DNA of 64,000 nt from Candidatus Eisenbacteria bacterium (GTDB lineage: Bacteria > Desulfobacterota > Binatia > DP-6): assembly GCA_035577985.1 (NCBI GenBank), contig DATJZY010000057.1, positions 62,001 through 126,000 on the forward strand. Reading direction: 5' to 3'. Positions within the stretch are counted from its first letter, which is position 1; every line of letters begins with the position of its first letter. Below the pieces are notes generated by a model. That model saw only the letters and a program-made list of their open reading frames with translations. It ran no database searches and was not told the DNA's origin. The position numbers and the translations under genes were made by a program. Shown piece by piece: positions 45,364-52,343 of this stretch.

Positions 45364-46335
45364 GTGTTTGCTTCCGTCGACGAGGTCATCCAGCGCTTCG
45401 AGGCGCTCAAGTACATCACGAGCCGCACGATCGGCACCGTCGTCTACCTCGCCGCCAAGCTCCACAAGCCGATCCTGGTCGAAGGGCCGGCCGGCGTCGG
45501 CAAGACGGAGCTCGCCAAGGTCCTCTCGCAGGCGCTCGGGCACGAGCTGATCCGGCTCCAGTGCTACGAGGGTCTGGACGAGCCGAAGGCCCTCTACGAG
45601 TGGGAGTACGCGAAGCAGCTCCTCTACACGCAGATCCTGAAGGACAAGATCAGCGAAGTGGTGGGGAACGCCAAGTCGCTCACCGAGGCCGTCGATCGCA
45701 TCGCCACCGAGGACGACGTCTTCTTCAGCGACCGCTTCCTGCTGCCGCGGCCGCTGCTGAAGGCCGTCACGTCGTCGCACCCGTGCGTGCTGCTGATCGA
45801 CGAGATCGACAAGTCGGACGCCGAGTTCGAGGCGTTCCTGCTCGAGATCCTCTCCGACTTCCAGGTGAGCGTGCCCGAGCTCGGAACGCTGCGCGCCAAG
45901 CACATCCCGACGGTCGTGCTCACGAGCAACAACGCGCGCGAGATGTCCGACGCGTTGAAGCGCCGCTGCCTGCATCTCTACATCGACTTCCCCGATCGAG
46001 CGCACGAGCTGGCCATCGTCACCCTCAAGGTGCCCGGCGTCGGCGAGCGGCTCGCCGGCGAGGTCGTCTCGCTCATCCAGCGGGTGCGGAAGCTCGACCT
46101 GAAGAAGGCCCCCAGCATCAGCGAGACGCTCGACTGGACGCGCGCGCTGCTCCTGCTGAACGTGCAGAGCCTCGACGAGGACCTCGTGAGCGAAACCCTC
46201 TCGGTCATCCTCAAGTACGAGGCCGACATCCGCAAGGCGCAGCAGGAGCTGAAGGACTTCCGCGAGCTCCAGCGCGCAAAGCAGAAGCAGACCGCCGCGC
46301 CCGCCGACGGGGGCGACAAGGACGTCCTGCACTAA
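45364..46335 (+). CDS. MoxR-family AAA+ ATPase
   Basis: A 323-aa AAA+ chaperone-like ATPase. GTG 45364 is chosen because it gives the family start FASVDEVIQRFEALKY and fits the promoter; upstream TTG/GTG codons would add up to 11 residues. Walker A is EGPAGVGKTEL, Walker B LLIDEIDKSD, with sensor LTSNNARE. MoxR proteins pair with von Willebrand factor A proteins to insert cofactors or mature enzymes, as for CoxD/CoxE with carbon monoxide dehydrogenase. The VWA partner follows after 17 nt. No molybdenum hydroxylase gene is nearby, so the client is unknown. Confidence 0.93.
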   Translation: MFASVDEVIQRFEALKYITSRTIGTVVYLAAKLHKPILVEGPAGVGKTELAKVLSQALGHELIRLQCYEGLDEPKALYEWEYAKQLLYTQILKDKISEVVGNAKSLTEAVDRIATEDDVFFSDRFLLPRPLLKAVTSSHPCVLLIDEIDKSDAEFEAFLLEILSDFQVSVPELGTLRAKHIPTVVLTSNNAREMSDALKRRCLHLYIDFPDRAHELAIVTLKVPGVGERLAGEVVSLIQRVRKLDLKKAPSISETLDWTRALLLLNVQSLDEDLVSETLSVILKYEADIRKAQQELKDFRELQRAKQKQTAAPADGGDKDVLH

Positions 46336-46352
46336 GGCGCCGGCAGCCCGCC

Positions 46353-47759
46353 ATGAACACGAAGCTCGTCGAGTTCTGTGGCCTGCTGCGACAGAACGGG
46401 CTCCGCGTGTCCGTCTCCGAGACCATGGACGCGTTCCGTGCGCTGGGTACGGTCGGCCTCGCCGATCGCGACACGGTGCGCGCGGCGCTCCGCGCCACGG
46501 CCGTGAAGCGTGCCGTCGACGTGCCGACGTTCGAACGCCTGTTCGACCTCTACTTCTCGGGGCTCGGCGACACGATCCAGGAGATCACCCAGGCGACCCA
46601 GGCCGCGCTCGAGCTCGACAGCGACGCCTTCCAGCGCATGCTGGAGGACCTGCAGCGGTTCCTCGAGGAGCAGGGCATCGAGCTCTCGCCGCTGGCGAAG
46701 GCGCTCCTCCAGGCCGACACCGGACGCCTCGAGCAGCTGCTGCGCGAGGCCGCGGCGCGCGGGCAGCTGGGCGATATCCAGCACAGCTTCCAGGAGGGCA
46801 AGTTCACCCACGCGATCGCTCAGGCCCTCGGCCTCGGGAACCTCGCCGGCGAGATCGAGGGGCTGAAGGGCGCCTTCGGCGGCCTCGACCCCGAGACCGG
46901 GCGGCGCTTCGGGCAGCTCCTGGACCGGCGGCTCCAGGACCTGGCCGACATGATGAAGGCGATGGTGCGCCAGGAGCTCGACCAGCAGGACGTCGACCGG
47001 CGCGACCGCCAGGGCATGCAGGCGCTCGCCGAGAAGAGCTTCTTCTACCTCACCGAGGACGAGATGCGGCGCATGCAGGAGGCGGTGACGAAGCTCGCCC
47101 AGCGGCTGCGCAACGTGGTGGCGCTCCGGCGCAAGCGAGCGCGGCGCGGCCGCTTCGATTCCAGCCGGACCCTACGCGAGAACCTCCAGTTCGGCGGCGT
47201 GCCGTTCCGCATGTTCTTCGACCGCAAGCGCAAAGACCGCCCGCAGGTGATGATCCTCTGCGACGTGTCGGATTCGGTCCGCAACGTGTCGCGGTTCATG
47301 CTGCAGTTCGTGTACGCGCTCCAGGACCTCTACTCGAAGGTCCGCAGCTTCATCTTCGTCGCCGACATCGGCGAGGTGACGCAGCTCTTCACCGAGCACG
47401 AGGCCAACGTCGCGCTCGACACGGCGCTCACCGGCAACGTCATCAACGTCTACGCGCACTCCGACTTCGGACGGGCCTTCAAGGCCTTCCACCGCGAGTT
47501 CCTGCAGGCGGTGAACACACGCACCACGGTCATCATCCTCGGCGACGCCCGCAACAACTACAATCTGCCGCACGAGTGGGCGCTCAAGGACATCCACCTG
47601 CGCGCCAAGCAGATCATCTGGCTCAACCCCGAGAACCGCATGACGTGGGGATTCGGCGACAGCGAAATGGACCGCTACGCGCCGTTCTGCACGATGGTCG
47701 AGGAATGCCGCAACCTGAACCAGCTCTATCGCGTCGTCGATCGCATCGTCGCTGCGTGA
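46353..47759 (+). CDS. VWA domain-containing CoxE-like protein
   Basis: A 468-aa partner of the preceding MoxR ATPase. The N-terminal half is helical and rich in Gln/Glu; the C-terminal ~230 residues form a CoxE-type von Willebrand A domain, with the MIDAS-like VMILCDVSDSVRNVS (DxSxS) and IILGDARNNYN. Proteins of this type act as adaptors bringing the MoxR ATPase to a client protein. ATG 46353 begins KLVEFCGLLRQNGLRVS, typical for the family. No membrane helix or signal peptide. Confidence 0.92.
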   Translation: MNTKLVEFCGLLRQNGLRVSVSETMDAFRALGTVGLADRDTVRAALRATAVKRAVDVPTFERLFDLYFSGLGDTIQEITQATQAALELDSDAFQRMLEDLQRFLEEQGIELSPLAKALLQADTGRLEQLLREAAARGQLGDIQHSFQEGKFTHAIAQALGLGNLAGEIEGLKGAFGGLDPETGRRFGQLLDRRLQDLADMMKAMVRQELDQQDVDRRDRQGMQALAEKSFFYLTEDEMRRMQEAVTKLAQRLRNVVALRRKRARRGRFDSSRTLRENLQFGGVPFRMFFDRKRKDRPQVMILCDVSDSVRNVSRFMLQFVYALQDLYSKVRSFIFVADIGEVTQLFTEHEANVALDTALTGNVINVYAHSDFGRAFKAFHREFLQAVNTRTTVIILGDARNNYNLPHEWALKDIHLRAKQIIWLNPENRMTWGFGDSEMDRYAPFCTMVEECRNLNQLYRVVDRIVAA

Positions 47760-47767
47760 GCCGCGCG

Positions 47768-47796
47768 TTGACCTCCCACCGGGGGTGGTGAAGAAT
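47768..47796 (+). promoter_or_regulatory. possible promoter of the bifunctional nuclease gene
   Basis: TTGACC (47768-47773), 17 nt, AAGAAT (47791-47796). Transcription near 47803 would favour the ATG at 47821 over the GTG at 47785. Confidence 0.35.
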
Positions 47797-47820
47797 GCAC
47801 TGCAGGGGGTCGGGCCGGCC

Positions 47821-48336
47821 ATGAATCGCGACAACTTCATCCTGATGACCGTGGGTGGGCTCACCCTGGATCCCGTGACGAAGACACCGATCGTCATCCT
47901 GCGGGATCCCGACAACAAGCTGAACCTCCCGATCTGGATCGGACTGCTCGAGGCGACCGCCATGGCGGCCGAGCTCGAAGGGATCCAGATGGCGCGTCCG
48001 CTCACCCACGATCTGCTGCGCAACGTACTGGGCGAGCTCGGCGCGACGGTCGACTGGATCGAAGTGACGGAGCTGAAGGACAACACCTACTTCGCGCTCA
48101 TCTACCTGCGGGTCGGCGACCGGCAGCTCACGATCGACGCGCGCCCCTCGGACGCGATCAGCCTCGCGCTGCGCACGAAGAGCCCCATCTACGTCGCCAA
48201 GGCGGTGCTCGAAGCCTCGAGCGTGCTCCAGCAGATGGAGGATCCGCGCGATCCCGACCTGTCCAACGTGTCGCGCGACAAGTGGGCCGAGATCCTCGAG
48301 AAAATGTCGCCCGACGACTTCAAGTACAAGATGTAG
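47821..48336 (+). CDS. bifunctional nuclease family protein (DUF151)
   Basis: A 171-aa protein with the conserved DUF151 core: VGGLTLDPVTKTPIVILRD, LPIWIGLLEATAMAAELEG, RPLTHDLLRNVL and the signature DARPSDAISLALRTKSPIYV. Plant members (BBD) have RNase and DNase activity; bacterial roles are poorly known. ATG 47821 is preferred because of the promoter position and family N-terminus; GTG 47785 would add 12 residues. Single gene between the CoxE-like gene and a TPR protein gene 9 nt downstream. Confidence 0.9.
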   Translation: MNRDNFILMTVGGLTLDPVTKTPIVILRDPDNKLNLPIWIGLLEATAMAAELEGIQMARPLTHDLLRNVLGELGATVDWIEVTELKDNTYFALIYLRVGDRQLTIDARPSDAISLALRTKSPIYVAKAVLEASSVLQQMEDPRDPDLSNVSRDKWAEILEKMSPDDFKYKM

Positions 48337-48345
48337 GGGGAGGGG

Positions 48346-49077
48346 ATGGCCGAGGCCGACCACATCAAGCTCTCGCGCAAGGACCTGCGGGAGCCCGACG
48401 AGTTCCAGGCGCTGACCGCCCAGGCGACGGAATGGCTGCGCGCGAACCAGTCGGCGGTGGTCGGTGGCGTCTCGGCGCTCGTGGCCGTGGTCGCGATCGT
48501 GCTCGGAATCGCCTGGTACTCGTCACGTCAGGCGGAGACCGCGGCCGCCCGCTTCCAGACGGCGCACATGCTGTACCAGACGGGCAAGTTCGCCGATGCC
48601 GCGACCGAGTTCCAATCGGTCGCCGCCGCGTATCCACGCGCGCCGATGGGCCGGATCGCCGCCCTGTACCGCGCGCACGCGCTGCTGCAGCAACCCGACC
48701 CGGCGGCCGCTGCGCTGGCCTACGGCGAATACCTCGCCGGCTCGCCCGCGACGGAGTACCTGCGCCAGGAAGCGCTCGTAGGGAGCGGTCGCGCGCAGGA
48801 GGCGTCGAAGAACGACGCCGCCGCGCTCGACGCCTATCGCCAGGCGGCCGACATCGCCGGACCGTTCCATACGCAGGCGCTGGCGGCCGAAGCGCGGCTC
48901 GAAGACGCCGCCGGCAACGCCGAGAAGGCGAAGACCCTCTACGCCGAGCTGCTGAAGGCGCCCGACCTCGACGCGGCGACGCGGCAGGCGATCCTCGCCA
49001 AGCTGCCGCCGGGCCAGGCTCCTGCCGGCGCCACGCCCCAAGCAGGGGGCGACGCGGCCGACGACGACGCCGAGTAG
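48346..49077 (+). CDS. membrane-anchored TPR protein (YfgM/TolA-adaptor-like)
   Basis: A 243-aa protein with a cytoplasmic N-terminus (HIKLSRKDLREPDEFQ), one membrane helix (VVGGVSALVAVVAIVLGIAWY, about residues 38-58) and periplasmic TPR repeats to about residue 215, ending in an acidic tail. This is the layout of YfgM, an ancillary subunit of the Sec translocon and periplasmic chaperone network. The start ATG has GGGGGAGGGG directly upstream. It follows the nuclease gene by 9 nt. Confidence 0.8.
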   Translation: MAEADHIKLSRKDLREPDEFQALTAQATEWLRANQSAVVGGVSALVAVVAIVLGIAWYSSRQAETAAARFQTAHMLYQTGKFADAATEFQSVAAAYPRAPMGRIAALYRAHALLQQPDPAAAALAYGEYLAGSPATEYLRQEALVGSGRAQEASKNDAAALDAYRQAADIAGPFHTQALAAEARLEDAAGNAEKAKTLYAELLKAPDLDAATRQAILAKLPPGQAPAGATPQAGGDAADDDAE

Positions 49078-49136
49078 CCACCGGGGGCCCGGACCGATCG
49101 CCCTCCGTGCGGGCGATCGTGCTACGAAGCCCTTCG

Positions 49137-49421
49137 ATGAAGGCCTTCTGGTTCCTGTGGACGATCGACGCGCTGGTCGCGCTCGTCTTCCTGTACTTCT
49201 TCTTCGTCGGGCTCGCCGACGGCTCCGTGTCGTCGTTCAACATCGGGCTGTGGTCCGTGGTTCTCGTCGCGCTGGCTGGGATCGTCCTCGGAAGCCTGCA
49301 TCTCAGGTCGGCAGGCCGCATCGGCCCCGCCATCAAGCTGCTGGGGCTTCTCGCGGTGCCGGCGATCGGCGTCGGGCTGCTCTTCCTGGCCGTGCTGATC
49401 ACCCACCCGCGCTGGAACTGA
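49137..49421 (+). CDS. small integral membrane protein, 94 aa
   Basis: An unassigned protein with three predicted membrane helices (about residues 5-26, 33-53, 63-88) and a short basic loop (LHLRSAGRIG). The ATG at 49137 is inferred from the hydrophobic start; no strong ribosome site is present. The gene is 59 nt after the TPR gene. Small multispanning proteins of this sort are frequent; no function is suggested by context. Confidence 0.65.
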   Translation: MKAFWFLWTIDALVALVFLYFFFVGLADGSVSSFNIGLWSVVLVALAGIVLGSLHLRSAGRIGPAIKLLGLLAVPAIGVGLLFLAVLITHPRWN

Positions 49422-49550
49422 GCCGCGACCCCACGGCGCCGTGCGCATCGCGCGGAGGCGGGAGGCCCCGCGTCGATAGGGTATTGTCAGGCAGGACCGG
49501 CTGGGCTACGGCGCGGATGAGTCCACCGCGACAAGGAGGGCCCGGACGCC

Positions 49551-49787
49551 ATGGCTGACAAGAAGGCCGATTTCTCGGACGTCCAGAGCGGATCGTCGTC
49601 GACGGCGCCGACGGTTGCGGGATCGCGCACCTATACGGTCGTCGCCGGGGACAATCTCTCGAAGATCGCGAAGAAGCTCCTGGGTGACGCCAACCGGTGG
49701 AAGGAGATCCACCAGCTCAACGCGGACACGGTGAAGAACCCGAACCTGATCCATCCGGGTCAGGTGCTGAAGATCCCGGATCGCTGA
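49551..49787 (+). CDS. short LysM-domain protein without signal peptide
   Basis: A 78-aa protein made of an N-terminal flexible segment (Ser/Thr/Ala-rich) and one LysM domain, RTYTVVAGDNLSKIAKKLLG through NPNLIHPGQVLKIPDR. AAGGAGGG lies 10 nt before the ATG. LysM domains bind N-acetylglucosamine-containing glycans, but there is no export signal; the layout resembles the LysM half of the cytoplasmic K+-binding protein Kbp (YgaU), without its BON domain. A lipoprotein gene follows after 23 nt. Confidence 0.85.
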   Translation: MADKKADFSDVQSGSSSTAPTVAGSRTYTVVAGDNLSKIAKKLLGDANRWKEIHQLNADTVKNPNLIHPGQVLKIPDR

Positions 49788-49810
49788 GCACCCAAGAAGG
49801 GAGCCAACCG

Positions 49811-50296
49811 ATGCGCATCCGAAGCCTGATGATCTCCGTCGTGGCCGCGGGGCTCGTGGCGGGCGCCATCGCCTGCTCGAAGTCCGAAGCCCCGCCGCCG
49901 CCTCCCGCCAAGCCCGCAGCCCCGCCGCCGCAGGCTGCCGCGCCACCGCCTGCGCCGCTGGCTCCGGTTCCGTTCCGTGTCGTCACGGTGGACCTCGGAA
50001 AGGCCGTCGGCACCGACAAGAAGGTGGCCCAGCCCACGACGACGTTCGCCACCACCGACACGATCTATGCGTCGATCGTGAGCGAGGGGGCTGCGCCGTC
50101 GGTCGCCTTGACGGCGCGCTGGACCTACGAGGACGGCCAGCTCGTCAACGAGAGCTCCCAGGCGATTGCACCGACCGGGCCGTCGGCGACCGAGTTCCAC
50201 ATCGCGAAGCCGAGCGGCTGGCCGACCGGGAAGTACAAGGTCGAGATCTCGGCCAACGGCGCGGTCGTGTCCACCAAGGACTTCGTCGTCGACTAG
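49811..50296 (+). CDS. lipoprotein with Pro/Ala-rich linker, 161 aa
   Basis: The N-terminus MRIRSLMISVVAAGLVAG is a lipoprotein signal with lipobox AIAC. Next comes a Pro/Ala-rich spacer (about 22-55) of the kind that spans peptidoglycan, then a beta-rich domain of about 100 residues (FHIAKPSGWPTGKYKVEISAN) resembling an Ig-like fold. AAGGGAG precedes the ATG. It probably forms one unit with the LysM gene 23 nt upstream. Function is unknown. Confidence 0.8.
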   Translation: MRIRSLMISVVAAGLVAGAIACSKSEAPPPPPAKPAAPPPQAAAPPPAPLAPVPFRVVTVDLGKAVGTDKKVAQPTTTFATTDTIYASIVSEGAAPSVALTARWTYEDGQLVNESSQAIAPTGPSATEFHIAKPSGWPTGKYKVEISANGAVVSTKDFVVD

Positions 50297-50430
50297 GAAG
50301 TCTTGGGTCGGTCCCCCAGCCGTTTGCCACCGACGCGCCGGGTCGCTAGGGGGAGCGGCACACAGTCGAACCCTGCGCGCGCTCGGGGGGACATCGCGCG
50401 CGGCGCGGGCCATGGAAGGGAGACTCTGCG

Positions 50431-51390
50431 ATGAGCGTACGGCTGTTCTGCGTCCTTGGCTTGTTGGTGGCGGTGGGGAGGGGAGGGCAAGCCCTCGGCG
50501 CGACGTCCTCTTCGGAGCCCGAGCGGGTCGGCGTATGGGACGCCGCGATCGAGTCCTTGACCGGAGACGTCTACGCCGAGCCCACGAAGTGGCGTCCTCT
50601 CTCGCTCGGCACGTTCTTCTCCGAGGGGTGGGATCAGGCCTGGGCGAGCCCCGTCAACGGATCGGGCGGCGCCCCGCGCCAGGGATGGATCGGCGCCGCG
50701 GACGGCGTCTTCTATCGCCTCATCATCGGCACGTTCTCGTACGCGCACGATGCGAACGAGAACGGGAACGCGTACACCGGACCCGCCTTCACGCTCTACA
50801 CACCGCTCAGCCGTCGCTTCGAGCTCCGCTACGACCTGCCCCTGCTGGTGAGCAGCAAGGGCTCGACGTCGCGCTACCACACGGCCGCGGGCGACATCGC
50901 CATCACGCCGCGCGTGATCCTGTCGGAGTCGCAGGACCTGACGCAGTCGTTCGGCGTGTCGTTCCGGGCGCCCACCGGTGACGAGATCAATGGCAACGGG
51001 ATCGCCGCGATCACGCCCGCCTACGAGTTCTGGAGCAATCCGTGGCAGAAGCTCGTCGTGCGAGGCGGCGCCAGCATGTCGGTCCCGTACGGTCACGACT
51101 CGTTCGACGAAGCCGGCGCCCGGAACACCTTCGGAGCAAATCTGGCGGCCGGCTACTACTTCACGGACCACGATGCGACGCCGTTCGGCGACCTGGTCTT
51201 CTCCGTGGGAACCACGCTGACCCAGGCGACCGACGATCGCGGGCCGAACACCACGACCCTGATCTTCACCCCGGCCTTCCGGACCCACGTGGGTTGCAAC
51301 TGGTACCTCCTCGCCGGCATCGACGTCCCGGTGACCAACCCGGATCCCTACGACTATCAGCCGACCGTCGGCGTGATGAAGGTCTTCTGA
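50431..51390 (+). CDS. outer-membrane beta-barrel protein
   Basis: A 319-aa exported protein. Signal peptide residues 1-23 (VRLFCVLGLLVAVGRGGQALGA). The mature part is dominated by alternating hydrophobic strands with aromatic girdles (FELRYDLPLLVSS, TAAGDIAITPRVIL, LVVRGGASMSVPYG, WYLLAGIDVPV) and ends in Phe, a usual barrel C-terminus. It resembles transporter-like or transporter-associated barrels (MetA-pathway type) but I cannot assign a substrate. The ATG has GAAGGGAG about 10 nt upstream. Convergent with the next gene. Confidence 0.8.
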   Translation: MSVRLFCVLGLLVAVGRGGQALGATSSSEPERVGVWDAAIESLTGDVYAEPTKWRPLSLGTFFSEGWDQAWASPVNGSGGAPRQGWIGAADGVFYRLIIGTFSYAHDANENGNAYTGPAFTLYTPLSRRFELRYDLPLLVSSKGSTSRYHTAAGDIAITPRVILSESQDLTQSFGVSFRAPTGDEINGNGIAAITPAYEFWSNPWQKLVVRGGASMSVPYGHDSFDEAGARNTFGANLAAGYYFTDHDATPFGDLVFSVGTTLTQATDDRGPNTTTLIFTPAFRTHVGCNWYLLAGIDVPVTNPDPYDYQPTVGVMKVF

Positions 51391-51436
51391 TCTTTCGGCC
51401 GCGACGCGATCGCGGTCGGGCACGCGGCGCCTGCTC

Positions 51437-52285
51437 TCAGCGCTCCGGGTTGGCCGGGCGCCCGAGATTCGCGTTCAGAACGGCGGTGCAGTCGGCGACG
51501 CCGATTCCGCTGTGCCCGCGCGCGAGGGTGCCGTCGTGCTCGCGCAGCGCGACCATCGCATCCTCGATCGCGCTCTGCGCGGCGAACAGGCACGGCGTGC
51601 TGTAGATCGCGAGCGAGGCGCCGGCCTCGCGCAGCTCGCCGAGAGTGCACGGCGCCGACTTCCCCCCGGCGATCTGGTTGAAAGCAACGGGAACGCGCAC
51701 GCGTGCCCGGATCGCCCGTAGGACTGCGAGGTCCTTCAACCCGTCAGCCAGGACGGCGTCGGCGCCGGCGTCCGCATAGACGGCCATGCGGCGCACGATG
51801 TCGTCGGGGTCGGACGAGTCGGTGCGCGCGATGACGACCAGGTCGCGTCGGGCGGCGAGTACGCGCTCGAGCTTCGGTACGTACTCGTCCACGTCGAGGA
51901 TCTGCTTGCCGTCGAAGTGGCCGCAGCGGCGCGGCCGGCGCTGGTCCTCGAGCACGACGGCCGAGGCCCCGAGTCCCTCGAGCACCGTGACGACGTGGGC
52001 CGCGACCTCGGGGTCCCCGTAGCCGTCATCGATGTCGACGAGCAGGTGGTGCTCGGGTAGCACGGCCCTCAGCCGCTGTACGAATGCGGCGATCTCCGAC
52101 CACGTGACGAAGCCGACGTCGGGGAGGCCGTGGTGGCTCGCGGCGAAACCAAAGCCGCTCACGAAGAGGGCGTCGAAGTGTCGGGCCGCGAGCGCCGCGG
52201 AGAAAGCGTCGTAGATCCCGATGAAGGGCAGGATCTCGCAGCTCGCGATCTCACAGCGCAACCGGGCGCCGGGCGTCGTCCTCAT
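51437..52285 (-). CDS. isocitrate lyase/PEP mutase family enzyme
   Basis: A 282-aa TIM-barrel protein. Mg2+-binding motif DIDDGYGDPEV and the loop EDQRRPRRCGHFDGK are visible; the latter corresponds to the K(R/K)CGH motif of methylisocitrate lyase and 2,3-dimethylmalate lyase, so the catalytic Cys is present, arguing for C-C lyase rather than phosphonomutase activity. ATG 52285 was chosen from the promoter and because an upstream extension is low-complexity and Arg/Cys-rich. No methylcitrate cycle genes are adjacent, so the substrate is not known. The LtaS-like gene lies 58 nt upstream on the same strand. Confidence 0.85.
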   Translation of the reverse strand: MRTTPGARLRCEIASCEILPFIGIYDAFSAALAARHFDALFVSGFGFAASHHGLPDVGFVTWSEIAAFVQRLRAVLPEHHLLVDIDDGYGDPEVAAHVVTVLEGLGASAVVLEDQRRPRRCGHFDGKQILDVDEYVPKLERVLAARRDLVVIARTDSSDPDDIVRRMAVYADAGADAVLADGLKDLAVLRAIRARVRVPVAFNQIAGGKSAPCTLGELREAGASLAIYSTPCLFAAQSAIEDAMVALREHDGTLARGHSGIGVADCTAVLNANLGRPANPER

Positions 52286-52302
52286 CGAGCTCTCGTCGCG
52301 TC

Positions 52303-52331
52303 CGTATAAGCAGCGACGCGGGCATGAGCAA
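52303..52331 (-). promoter_or_regulatory. promoter of the PEP mutase-family gene
   Basis: On the minus strand TTGCTC (52326-52331), 17 nt, TATACG (52303-52308). The ATG lies 17 nt downstream, so the leader is about 10 nt. Confidence 0.45.
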
Positions 52332-52343
52332 GTGCGAGCGTCG

